Translations under genes and position numbers: made by a program | Notes under the pieces: generated by a model | Database searches by the model: none | What the model saw: the letters and a program-made list of their open reading frames with translations, nothing else | Told to the model about the DNA's origin: nothing | Shown: piece after piece, positions 35,889-44,551 of the stretch | How the letters are laid out: every line of letters starts with the position of its first letter | Position numbering within the stretch: the stretch's first letter is position 1 | NCBI GenBank assembly: GCA_026988315.1 | Contig: JALSLJ010000064.1 | Span: 1-50,504, forward strand | DNA: 50,504 nt | Direction of reading: 5' to 3' | Source: Sulfurimonas sp. | Lineage (GTDB): Bacteria > Campylobacterota > Campylobacteria > Campylobacterales > Sulfurimonadaceae

Positions 35889-36329
35889 CTACTCAACAAT
35901 CATAGACTCCATCATTGAAACAATTCTGTCTGAATCTGCACTAAGGTGTTGTTGTGCCATTGAGTAAAGCATCTGCTCCTCTTTCATATTGTGTTGTTGC
36001 ATCAAAATCATTAAAGTCTCCGAGAGTCCAAAAAATTTATCTTTATTGACAGCGTCAATCGCTTCACTCATCTGCTTTAGCAAAGATCTCATTTGTGAGT
36101 GTTCATGCCTCATCATTGCTGTTGGGCCTTGTGTCATCCCAGTTTTTTGCTCAAACTCCAAAAACATAACACGCTCTTCCATTTGAAAGTGTCTCTCTGT
36201 CTCACCTGCAAACGCTTCATATGCCTCTTTTGCATCATCAAGTGACTTTGTAGCCATATCTTCCATTTTTGCAAAAAGTTCATCACACCTTCTGTGGTCG
36301 CTACTTAAATACTCTTTTATTGTGCTCAT
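35889..36329 (-). CDS. Hemerythrin-like (HHE domain) protein
   Basis: A 146-residue four-helix protein with the hemerythrin iron ligands in order: H12 (DHRRCD), H47 and E51 (HFQMEE), H75/H77 (HEHSQM), H113 and E117 (HNMKEEQMLY). It likely binds a non-haem di-iron centre and O2 or NO in the cytoplasm. It is the first gene of the run through the polytopic protein, aroK and the thioredoxin-like gene, 8 bases from the polytopic protein gene. Confidence 0.87.
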   Translation of the reverse strand: MSTIKEYLSSDHRRCDELFAKMEDMATKSLDDAKEAYEAFAGETERHFQMEERVMFLEFEQKTGMTQGPTAMMRHEHSQMRSLLKQMSEAIDAVNKDKFFGLSETLMILMQQHNMKEEQMLYSMAQQHLSADSDRIVSMMESMIVE

Positions 36330-36460
36330 TATTATTGCCTTTTAAAATATGTCGCCATTATATAGAAAAATTATAAATATTTTGTTGTTATATATCAATA
36401 GTGTCGTTGTAGATGAGGATAATCTTTATGTTGGTAATAATTTTATGCTAAAATATTCCC

Positions 36461-37417
36461 ATGGCAAATAACAAACTTCTGAATCAGTTTCGCTCTTTTT
36501 ATTTTAGAAATTATCCTGATGACATGGAACTCCAAATTGAATATTTCGCTGTATTTGGTGGTCTTGGTTGGGAGATAGATACAAGTAAAAATATCGTTGC
36601 ACTTATACAAGAGCATATACTTGAAAACTTTGACCTCTTTTATGAAAAGATGGAAGAGCTAACACTTTCGCAGCAACATAACAAAAGGCTTTTAAGGGCT
36701 TTGGCTATTGGCGATAGGCGTATATTTTCAGCATTTAATAAGGCTGGACTTAATAATGCAAACGGTGGCTCTGCGCTCAACTATCTGCAGGAGAAAGGTC
36801 TTATACAAATAGAGTACTCCAGAGAGGAGCCTGCAAGAAGCTTAAATCCATATGGAAAACTTAAACGAGAGGTTGCAAAACACAGGATCTCCCATAAAGT
36901 TCTTTTTTCTCAACCATTTGTAAGGTTTTGGTATTACTTTATCGCCCCACATGCAAAAGAGATACGGGAGGGAAAATTTGATACTATGCTTAAAGATTTT
37001 CAAGCGAAACAAAACAGTTATACAAGTTTAGTTTTTGAAGAGTTATCGGAAGTTTTACTCAATTATTATCTTAGAGATTCACAAATTCTTAGTTCGGGAA
37101 GTTATTGGGATGCTAAAGTTGAGATAGATATACTTACTATTACCGATGATGAGAAAATTTATGTTGCAGAGTGTAAATGGACAAACCATAAAGTGAATAA
37201 AAAAGAGCTTCATAAGCTTCATGAAAAATGTGAAAGACTAGATATAGAACCAACACAAATTGCTTTTTTTTCCAAGCGTGGATTTTCTAAAGAGTTGATG
37301 CAGCTTCAAGGGAAAGAGTTAGCTCTGTACAGTTCAGAGGAGTTTAGTCAACTTTTGAAAAACTCCAAAGATGAGGAATTTATTGAGGAATTTATAAGCA
37401 CTACTGCACTTTTCTAA
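36461..37417 (+). CDS. Stand-alone DUF234-type protein with PD-(D/E)xK-like C-terminus
   Basis: The 318-residue protein resembles the C-terminal half of archaeal-type ATPases that end in DUF234, but no Walker motifs precede it. Residues 70-150 look like a winged helix (NGGSALNYLQEKGLIQIEY). FVRFWYYFIAPHAKEIREG (about 150-170) is the DUF234 landmark. The C-terminal part contains YWDAKVEIDILTITDD...IYVAECKW, that is D-x(n)-E-x-K as in PD-(D/E)xK nucleases. It is an isolated plus-strand gene within a minus-strand block and its end overlaps a convergent gene by 17 bases. The function is unknown. Confidence 0.65.
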   Translation: MANNKLLNQFRSFYFRNYPDDMELQIEYFAVFGGLGWEIDTSKNIVALIQEHILENFDLFYEKMEELTLSQQHNKRLLRALAIGDRRIFSAFNKAGLNNANGGSALNYLQEKGLIQIEYSREEPARSLNPYGKLKREVAKHRISHKVLFSQPFVRFWYYFIAPHAKEIREGKFDTMLKDFQAKQNSYTSLVFEELSEVLLNYYLRDSQILSSGSYWDAKVEIDILTITDDEKIYVAECKWTNHKVNKKELHKLHEKCERLDIEPTQIAFFSKRGFSKELMQLQGKELALYSSEEFSQLLKNSKDEEFIEEFISTTALF

Positions 37418-37829
37418 CACAACGAACATTTGCCTTGTACTTCATAGTGCTGTAGTGGTCACCACCACCCCAAAAACCAACCAGCCACGCTGCGTCTTTG
37501 TTAAACTCATATATTGTAGAACTCCAGTACATACTATTGCTATCTCTCATTGTTGTTTGTGTAAAGGCGCTTGCTATAGAGGGGTAAAAATTTGTTTTAT
37601 CGACTATGGATCTTAACTGTTCTTGAGTTGGTAATTTCCAGCCACTACCTCTAAGTGAAAGGTTTGCACAATATTTGATAGCTTCTTTGTAATTTAGGTT
37701 TTTAGTAACCTTATCATCCTCCCACTCAAGATTTAAAGTGGTGTCTTTGACCACTTTTGTATGATCATTTCTAAGTATCTCAGCATCTAAAACACTTAAC
37801 ATTATCATAATTAATAAAACCATTTTCAT
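37401..37829 (-). CDS. DUF1566 (Lcl-like) secreted protein
   Basis: A signal peptide (about 1-17) precedes a single DUF1566/Lcl domain. The landmarks are TTLNLEWEDD, CANLSLRGSGWKLPTQEQLRS, MYWSSTIYE, AWLVGFWGGGD and the C-terminal NVRCVRKV. The domain is related to C-type lectin-like/FGE-like folds and occurs in secreted and surface proteins of unclear role. 142 residues are enough for one domain. It overlaps the convergent DUF234-type gene by 17 bases and is the downstream partner of the J-domain gene (9-base gap). Confidence 0.8.
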   Translation of the reverse strand: MKMVLLIMIMLSVLDAEILRNDHTKVVKDTTLNLEWEDDKVTKNLNYKEAIKYCANLSLRGSGWKLPTQEQLRSIVDKTNFYPSIASAFTQTTMRDSNSMYWSSTIYEFNKDAAWLVGFWGGGDHYSTMKYKANVRCVRKVQ

Positions 37830-37838
37830 TCTAAGTCC

Positions 37839-38642
37839 TTAACTCACTACGCGAAGTGCTGTATATGCTTCTTGCAGTAGCTGAAACTTTTGTGTGTAAT
37901 GTTTCACCATATGTGGATTTTCATGAAAAATCTTATCTGGATGATACACTTTGGTAAGTTTTTTATAGCTCTTTTTCAGTGCATCTTGACTCGCTCCAAT
38001 TGGGCACTCTAAAACAGTGTAGAACTGTATATTTTCGTCCTCTTCTTCATCTTTACATAAGTCACCAAAGCTAAAGCTTGCAAAATCTGCATATAGTTTA
38101 CTCATGAAGTGGTTATCGTAAGTGTATTGAATTTGATAATGCAAAATATGGCGTTTATTCAAAGCACGCTCTAGTCTTGCTTTTGCTTTGTAGTCTGAGA
38201 CATCTACAACAAGAGAAGAGTCAGTGCCACGCTCAACATACACCTCTAGTTGAGAGCGAAGATAACTAAGAACCCATGAGTTTGGTGATTCTAGTGAAAT
38301 TAATACAGTGTCTTTATCATAAGCATAGAGGTTTACTATAACTGTTTCTGGTTCTTGAAGTTTATCTAGCTCTATTTTTATGGGCTGATTTCCGTATTTT
38401 AACATGGAGCGTAGAAAAAATTCATGTGAAAATTCATGTGTTGCAGCATGATACTCGCTAAGTTGATGTAGAAACTCTTCTCTAACCTCTGTTAGAGTCT
38501 CATTTCTAAATACGAGTACAGCTTTAGGCAAAAAAAGCATACCTCTGGAGTGATGATTTAAAAAATCTTTCATCCATTTTGTATTTAGCGTATCAAATCC
38601 TGTAGTGATAAGAATAAGATTATTGCGTAAAACAATGTTCAT
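37839..38642 (-). CDS. Protein with C-terminal J domain
   Basis: A J domain occupies about residues 205-267: YTVLECPIGASQDALKKSY, the invariant HPD in KVYHPDKIF, and QLLQEAYTALRVV. The first 200 residues are not a known co-chaperone module to me. They contain NLILITTGFDTLNTKWMKDF and a beta-rich stretch. J proteins stimulate Hsp70 ATPase; a C-terminal J domain with a large N-terminal partner suggests recruitment of DnaK to a specific client. No zinc-finger or substrate-binding domain of DnaJ is present. Confidence 0.8.
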   Translation of the reverse strand: MNIVLRNNLILITTGFDTLNTKWMKDFLNHHSRGMLFLPKAVLVFRNETLTEVREEFLHQLSEYHAATHEFSHEFFLRSMLKYGNQPIKIELDKLQEPETVIVNLYAYDKDTVLISLESPNSWVLSYLRSQLEVYVERGTDSSLVVDVSDYKAKARLERALNKRHILHYQIQYTYDNHFMSKLYADFASFSFGDLCKDEEEDENIQFYTVLECPIGASQDALKKSYKKLTKVYHPDKIFHENPHMVKHYTQKFQLLQEAYTALRVVS

Positions 38643-38707
38643 GGATCCTACCTTTATGTGGATAATTTTATCATCTAAAGCAAAGTTAGTTCCATGTATC
38701 TAAAAAA

Positions 38708-39559
38708 TTAACATGAAGTGCATATTTGAGAATAAGTTTCTTCCCTTCTATCTCTTAAGAGAGCCCAGTATTCCCTTTGTTTAGCGATATTTTCTAAATC
38801 AAAATTAGCATAAATTATCTCTTGTTTATCTCTGGATGCCTCTGCTATCTTTGCACCAGTATAATCAGTGATAAAAGAGGAGCCATAAAAGTTTAAAGAG
38901 CAACTCTCACCCACCTCTTCACCATATCTGTTTGCCACTACGACTGGAACTGTATTTGTTGCAGCATGACCCATCTGCACCCTTTGCCAATGCTCTTTTG
39001 AATCTAAATGAATTTCTGGCTCACTCCCTATAGCGGTTGGATAAAAAATAATTTCAGCACCTTTAAGAGCTAAAATCCTCGCTGTTTCACAAAACCATTG
39101 GTCCCAGCAAATTCCTACACCGATTTTTCCATAAGTGGTGTTATAGACTTTAAAACCGCTGTCCCCTGGTGTAAAGTAAAACTTCTCTTCATATCCAGGA
39201 CCATCAGGGATATGGGTTTTACGGTAATTGTCCATGATTGTTCCATCAGCATCTACAACAATTAGTGAATTAAAATACTCTGTTTCTGCTTTTTCAAAAT
39301 AACTTACTAATATAACCACTTGTAACTCTTTTGCTAAATCAGCAAAGCGTTTTATTAGTAAGTTGTTTTCTCTCTCTTTTGCCCATGAGAAGTATTTATT
39401 ATCCATATCTTTACAAAAGTATAAACCCTCAAAAAGTTCTGGTAAAAGTATGATTTGCGCACCATTTTCGTATGACTCTCTAACTAATTGTTCTGCTTTT
39501 TTAATATTAGCAAGTTTATCTTCACACATACTCATTTGAATTGCAGATACTTTTACCAT
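38708..39559 (-). CDS. aguB: N-carbamoylputrescine amidase
   Basis: This nitrilase-superfamily enzyme hydrolyses N-carbamoylputrescine to putrescine, CO2 and ammonia. The catalytic triad is E41 (LPELFEG), K114 (YRKTHIPDGPGY) and C151 (GVGICWDQWFCE). HIPDGPGYEEKFYFTPGD and ICWDQWFPE-like context are typical of AguB. The 283 residues are normal. The agmatine deiminase aguA is not in the window. It is followed 6 bases upstream in coordinate order by the parvulin gene, with which it may share a transcript. Confidence 0.88.
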   Translation of the reverse strand: MVKVSAIQMSMCEDKLANIKKAEQLVRESYENGAQIILLPELFEGLYFCKDMDNKYFSWAKERENNLLIKRFADLAKELQVVILVSYFEKAETEYFNSLIVVDADGTIMDNYRKTHIPDGPGYEEKFYFTPGDSGFKVYNTTYGKIGVGICWDQWFCETARILALKGAEIIFYPTAIGSEPEIHLDSKEHWQRVQMGHAATNTVPVVVANRYGEEVGESCSLNFYGSSFITDYTGAKIAEASRDKQEIIYANFDLENIAKQREYWALLRDRREETYSQICTSC

Positions 39560-39565
39560 GATAAT

Positions 39566-39844
39566 CTAACCTCTGCTAGTTACTTCTAAAAGGTGGTAGC
39601 CAAATTGAGTTTGAACAGGACCATACAAAACACCTACATCCCCATTAAATACAACTTTATCAAACTCAGGAACCATTTGACCTGGACCAAACTTACCTAA
39701 ATCACCACCATTTGAAGCAGATGGACACTGTGAATGGCTCTGTGCTACTGACTCAAAGCTCGCTCCATTTTCTATTTCTGCTTTTAAAGTATTGCATTCA
39801 TCTTCACTACTAACTAATATATGTCTTGCTGTTGCATATGCCAT
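39566..39844 (-). CDS. Parvulin-type peptidyl-prolyl isomerase
   Basis: A 92-residue single-domain parvulin, comparable to E. coli PpiC (93). The landmarks are ARHILVSSEDEC, FESVAQSHSQCPSASNGGDLG, the catalytic-site FGPGQMVPEFD and VQTQFGYHLLEV. It has no signal peptide, so it should be cytoplasmic. It precedes aguB by 6 bases. Confidence 0.92.
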   Translation of the reverse strand: MAYATARHILVSSEDECNTLKAEIENGASFESVAQSHSQCPSASNGGDLGKFGPGQMVPEFDKVVFNGDVGVLYGPVQTQFGYHLLEVTSRG

Positions 39845-39924
39845 AAAATATCCTTGATTAAAATGTTAAGTCTAATTTTAAAAGTACCCTTTACTATTTT
39901 AAGAGTTGAACTCGAGTAAAAGAT

Positions 39925-40428
39925 TTAGCCATTAGCTAGATTTTTTTCCAACTCTTCTACTGAATTAAGGTATTTAATGTCTGTGATAATTTTATTATCT
40001 ACATACACAACAACAATTTTTTCACTGTTTAGTTCAGTTTTATACGCTGCAGCGATATTTTCATCTTCTATAATTAAAATATTGTGTCTAAAATCTTTGA
40101 GTCCTGGTAGGATAAACATACTCCTGATGATAGATGGTGCACCGCTCACATCTGCGACAAACTGAGCCTTGTTTTCTTTTAAATAGGAAGCGCTTTTCGT
40201 TGCAAAAAAGTCGTTGCAGTTATGCCCACTCTCTTTTGAAAATGCAAAGATAACTTTTTTAGTATCTGCATCAATAGTAGTTGGTACTTCAAGTTGATTG
40301 TTAAGTTCTAAGTCTGCTAAACTTTTATTAACTACTAGTTTCGGTTCTACTGGCACTTGTGCTACTTCTTGCGAACTACATCCTAAAAAAAATAGGGCTG
40401 TAATAAGTCCTGTTACTATCTTTGTCAT
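39925..40428 (-). CDS. Lipoprotein of unknown function
   Basis: The signal peptide ends in a lipobox FLGCSS with the lipid cysteine near residue 17. The mature part (about 150 residues) has alternating strands and helices (TKKVIFAFSKESGHNCNDFF, FRHNILIIEDENIAAAYKT, SEKIVVVYVDNKIITD) that suggest a small alpha/beta fold. I do not recognise a family. It follows the response regulator gene by 123 bases on the same strand and could be read through from it. Confidence 0.65.
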   Translation of the reverse strand: MTKIVTGLITALFFLGCSSQEVAQVPVEPKLVVNKSLADLELNNQLEVPTTIDADTKKVIFAFSKESGHNCNDFFATKSASYLKENKAQFVADVSGAPSIIRSMFILPGLKDFRHNILIIEDENIAAAYKTELNSEKIVVVYVDNKIITDIKYLNSVEELEKNLANG

Positions 40429-40551
40429 TATTGCTCCAATTGAAAATTTATAAGTAGAATAATACAGAAGTGATATGTTAATTATTATGTATAAAAAATT
40501 TAGTCATTTAGATTAATTATTTTTAAAGCAATAGATTTAGTTTGAGACTTT

Positions 40552-41232
40552 TTACGCTAAAAGATACCCAACCCCTCTGATAGTCTTTATATACTCTTTT
40601 TCTTTAGTAGGGTCTATTTTTTCTTTTAATCTTTTGATAGCTACATTGACTGTTTTTTGATGGATGTTTTCAGAGTCTTTCCAGATATGTTTAAGGAGAT
40701 ACTCTCTATCTAAAACGCGCCCTTTATTCATTATCATAATATGTAAAAGAGCAGTTTCAAGTTTTGTTAGACCAATATCTATCTCGTTTATATTTGCCTT
40801 ATGTTGATTCAAGTCTAGCTTTATATCTTTGTATGTAACATCTTTTTCAATCTCTTTATACGATTGTCCATACCTTTTGAGTACAGCTTTGATGCGTAAA
40901 AGTAACTCCTCCAAATCAAAAGGCTTAGTGATGTAATCATCTGCACCTCTTAAAAATCCATCTTTTATGTCATCCTGAGAATCTTTGGCAGATAAGAAGA
41001 TTACAGGTGTATTGATATTTTTACTTCTTAACATCTCTACATATAAACTGCCTTCAATGTCAGGAAGATTTCTATCCATAATTATAAGGTCGATTTTTTC
41101 TTCACTTAGTACTTTTCTTACATGCTTAGTGTTTAAAAATCCAAGCACATCGTAACCTGCAGAAGTAAGATTGTACTCTAATAGTTCAAGTATATCGTTG
41201 TCATCATCTACTATTAATATATGTTCTTTCAT
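40552..41232 (-). CDS. OmpR/PhoB-family response regulator
   Basis: The 226-residue regulator has a receiver domain (about 3-118) with acidic pocket DDD near residue 9-11, phospho-acceptor in LIIMDRNLPD (D53), switch threonine/serine in VIFLSA and lysine in YITKPFD. A winged-helix DNA-binding domain follows (about 130-226), ending TVNVAIKRLKEKIDP and YIKTIRGVGYLLA. It lies 106 bases downstream of the TonB-dependent receptor gene, on the same strand, with no kinase next to it. Given the 11-bp repeats before four promoters in the window, it is a candidate PhoB-like controller, but that link is inferred. Confidence 0.92.
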   Translation of the reverse strand: MKEHILIVDDDNDILELLEYNLTSAGYDVLGFLNTKHVRKVLSEEKIDLIIMDRNLPDIEGSLYVEMLRSKNINTPVIFLSAKDSQDDIKDGFLRGADDYITKPFDLEELLLRIKAVLKRYGQSYKEIEKDVTYKDIKLDLNQHKANINEIDIGLTKLETALLHIMIMNKGRVLDREYLLKHIWKDSENIHQKTVNVAIKRLKEKIDPTKEKEYIKTIRGVGYLLA

Positions 41233-41338
41233 TAAAGGAATCTCCTTATTTATTTATTTAGTTTAAACAAACTTTATTTCGAATAGGTTACATTTGAAAG
41301 TAAGATATTACCATTTGGTAACTTTTTAAATAAGACTA

Positions 41339-44300
41339 CTAATATTTATATGATAGTGACGCACTATATTTTCTTCCTTTTTTGAAGCTATTTGTAATAT
41401 GGTTTTTGTCCCCTTGAAACCAAACAGTCTCCTCATCAAGAATATTTCCTAGTTTTAGTTTTAATCCTAAACCATTGCTATATTTCTCAATCCAAACAAA
41501 GTCAAGTGTAGCAGCAGGATCTTCCATGTAGTCTGGGTATTCACTATCAGGTAGTCCTCCACCATTTTGTTCAATCATTCCAACTTTTCTAATTCTTTCA
41601 CCCATTTTGTTGTAGGTGAGCGTTGCAGAACGATTTTTAATCTCATATGAAATAGTTATGTTAACAACTGTTTGAGAAAGACCTTGTAATTGTCTATGGT
41701 TGTTTGTATAAACTTCAAGTTGTTCATCTCTTAAAGTTACATCAGAGTCAGTATAAGAGAAGTTGCCAGATAAATAGTAATTGTTGAGTTTGTTGTATAT
41801 AAAATCAAGTTTTTTTCTACCATCAACTTCAAAACCATACAGTATTGCAGATTCAGCATTATCAAAAGAGTAAATTGGTAAAGATGATGTAGGCATCATC
41901 ACATCTTCAATAGGTTTATCCAGGTTTTTATAAAAAAGACCAAATTTCACATTTTCTGTGTCTGAAAAGTAGTGAGAATATTTTAAATCATAATTATCTA
42001 TGTTGGTATATTCTAATTCAGGATTTCCTAAAACATCAGCAATGTCATATGGATGAGTATATAGACCATCTGAAGCCTCTCTAAGGTCTGGTAAAATGTA
42101 TGTTTTTGAATATGCAAAATCAAAATTATTATCTTTATCTAGTTTGTATTTCACTGAGATACTAGGGTACACATCATTAATAGAAAGTTCATTTGCTGTT
42201 CTAATAATGTTTCGTCTAAGGTTAAAATCAGGATTTGTACTATCTTCTTTGTATTGATAAGTTGTTTGTTTTACATTAACCGTTCTTGCTCCAAATAAAA
42301 GTTCAATATTTTTATTTGGTTTTAAGAATGTACTAAGATAGAAGTTGGATTCATCAACAATAGCATCAAAATAATCCTTTGGTTGGGATAGAGTTGCTAA
42401 AAGAAGATTTCTATCATCGTATGCGATGTCAGAGTTAATATATGTGTCATAAATTGTATCTATATTATCTGTATAAGTATTTACTGGAGTGGTAGTAGTG
42501 TTTTTATAGCTTAGAAAGTATTTGTGTTGCTTAGATTCTCTGTCTTTTTGACTCAGGTTAAAACCAACATCTATATAATCTTCTTCACTTAAAAAGTCAA
42601 AATGAAATTTATTTTTTAAGTAAAAAGCTTTTTGAATATCAATTGAGCTTAAATTTATTCCTAAGTGATTTGAATTTTGATTACTTAAAAATGGTTGTCC
42701 ATCAATAGAGCTACTATCTTGAATATAATAGTATCTGTAGTTGTTAGGCTGGCTAAGTTCAGCACTCGCACTTTCTAGACCAAATCTAAAATTTGATTCA
42801 TTGCTAAAGAGTTCATAGTCAAAGTTACCACTAATTTGATCTACATTTAAAACCCTTTCTTCCCATTGCAGGTCGTAAAATGTATAAATTTCATCTTGGT
42901 TTGAACCAAATTTTCCGTGAGTTATTTTTGTACCTTCGGTACCATTTAAAGTAAATAACTTAGTGTACTTTACATTAAATAAGTTGTTAAAGTTATAGCC
43001 AATATTAAATATTCCAGATTGTGTATATTCTGAATAAGCGTGTTGTGTAAAACCAAATTGAGTTGGATTACTAAAAAGTGTGTTTGTATATATATCCATC
43101 TCATATTTATATTTCTCTTCATATCTGGAACTATGGCTTTGAGAATATTTATAATTAAAAAAAGTAGTTATTTTATGCTTATTTGCAATTTCAAAATTTC
43201 TTGCTGCCTCTATAGAAAAGCTACCACCCATTGGAAGTTTTTGATTTGTTACACTATAATCTCTATCTCCAATATAGTCTTGTGTAAATTGTATAAGTTC
43301 CTCTTTAGTAAAATACCTAGTAGTAAACGCTTCTTGTCTTTGGCCAACAACTATTTTAGAACTATTAATGATAGCACTATCTATCGCTCTATATCCATCA
43401 TCTATCCCTAGCCAATCAGTGCTACCACCTTTTTGTGTTATGGAGTCTTTAAATGTATTGCTGTTCCCTTTTAATCCAAAAGAGACTTTTACATAATCAT
43501 CTTTAGACTTATCCTTAGTTCTGATATCGATATATCCACCACCAAAGTTACTAGGAATATCTGCTGTTGCACTTTTTTGAACTTTCATAGAGCTGATTAC
43601 ACCAGATGGAAATATATCTAGTGGCACTACTCTTTTTGTTGGATCTGGAGATGGAAGAGGCATAGAGTTCATCTCTATGTTAGAGTATCTATCACCTAAT
43701 CCTCTTACATATATGCTTTTGCCACCTACTAAAGTTACCCCAGTCACTCTCTTAAGTGCACTAGCGGCATCGCTATCACCTTTTTTGGACATCTCTTCTG
43801 AGCCTAAAATATTTGTAATAGCATTTGAATTTTTCTCTTCAGCAATTATACTCGCGATACTCCCCGTTACCTTTGGTGCTAAAACAACAAACTCCTCAAG
43901 TTCCATAGCTGCTGGTGTTAATCTTATTTCAGTTTTTATTGAACTATCTTTTTTTACTACAATATTATCAACAGTTTGGGCACTATATTCTGAGTGAACT
44001 ACAGATATACTTATGTTTACATCTGATGGTATCTTAACGCTAAACCTACCATTTTCATCTGTTCTAGCATCTATAGATGTGCCCTTAACAAATACCCTTG
44101 CATTTGGGATTGGTAGATTTTTATCAGTAGTTAATACAACTCCGTTTAATATACCAGCTTTAGTGAAATCAGCTTTAATTGCTGTATTTGTATCTTTATT
44201 TGCAATGGGATTGTCTATATTTATACTTGGAGCTTGTTTATCAGAAAAGTATGTGATAATAACCTGTGTATCCCTATCTTGAAGAATAACAATTGTTTTT

Positions 44301-44551
44301 TTAACATAACCAAGATTATTTTTATTATTATCTTTAGCAAAGATTTCTATATTATGTGATCCAATAGGAAGAGATACCTCTAGTGAGCCATCGGAGTCTG
44401 TTTGATAACTCTCTTTTTCATCTATAATAATCTCTGTATTTGATAATGGATGTCCATCTAAAAAAGTAAATACAGATATACTACCAGTGCCTTTAGCATA
44501 TGTGTATGTTAATGTGATTGCTAAAATAAAAAAAACTTTTATAAGTCTCAT
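41339..44551 (-). CDS. TonB-dependent outer-membrane receptor
   Basis: The ATG at 44551 (MRLIKVFF) overlaps the TPR gene stop as ATGA and has GGAG 8 bases upstream; an earlier in-frame ATG would overlap more. The 1070-residue protein has a signal peptide (about 1-19), two carboxypeptidase-regulatory-like beta domains (about 22-105 and 134-212), a TonB-box-like EEFVVLAP (about 219-226), a plug (about 235-355) with YVRGLGDRYSNIEMNSMPLP and FGGGYIDIRTK, and a barrel ending YSASLSYKY. The substrate is unknown. It is the last gene of the TtpC/ExbBD/TonB operon, whose promoter looks Pho-regulated. Confidence 0.92.
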   Translation of the reverse strand: MRLIKVFFILAITLTYTYAKGTGSISVFTFLDGHPLSNTEIIIDEKESYQTDSDGSLEVSLPIGSHNIEIFAKDNNKNNLGYVKKTIVILQDRDTQVIITYFSDKQAPSINIDNPIANKDTNTAIKADFTKAGILNGVVLTTDKNLPIPNARVFVKGTSIDARTDENGRFSVKIPSDVNISISVVHSEYSAQTVDNIVVKKDSSIKTEIRLTPAAMELEEFVVLAPKVTGSIASIIAEEKNSNAITNILGSEEMSKKGDSDAASALKRVTGVTLVGGKSIYVRGLGDRYSNIEMNSMPLPSPDPTKRVVPLDIFPSGVISSMKVQKSATADIPSNFGGGYIDIRTKDKSKDDYVKVSFGLKGNSNTFKDSITQKGGSTDWLGIDDGYRAIDSAIINSSKIVVGQRQEAFTTRYFTKEELIQFTQDYIGDRDYSVTNQKLPMGGSFSIEAARNFEIANKHKITTFFNYKYSQSHSSRYEEKYKYEMDIYTNTLFSNPTQFGFTQHAYSEYTQSGIFNIGYNFNNLFNVKYTKLFTLNGTEGTKITHGKFGSNQDEIYTFYDLQWEERVLNVDQISGNFDYELFSNESNFRFGLESASAELSQPNNYRYYYIQDSSSIDGQPFLSNQNSNHLGINLSSIDIQKAFYLKNKFHFDFLSEEDYIDVGFNLSQKDRESKQHKYFLSYKNTTTTPVNTYTDNIDTIYDTYINSDIAYDDRNLLLATLSQPKDYFDAIVDESNFYLSTFLKPNKNIELLFGARTVNVKQTTYQYKEDSTNPDFNLRRNIIRTANELSINDVYPSISVKYKLDKDNNFDFAYSKTYILPDLREASDGLYTHPYDIADVLGNPELEYTNIDNYDLKYSHYFSDTENVKFGLFYKNLDKPIEDVMMPTSSLPIYSFDNAESAILYGFEVDGRKKLDFIYNKLNNYYLSGNFSYTDSDVTLRDEQLEVYTNNHRQLQGLSQTVVNITISYEIKNRSATLTYNKMGERIRKVGMIEQNGGGLPDSEYPDYMEDPAATLDFVWIEKYSNGLGLKLKLGNILDEETVWFQGDKNHITNSFKKGRKYSASLSYKY

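Noticed and set aside
41287-41322. Possible Pho-box upstream of the response regulator
   Set aside because: GTTAC (41287) and ATTAC (41307) are 20 bases apart, not 11 or 22, and no good -10 sits at the expected distance. The TTACC/GGTAA words form a small hairpin instead.
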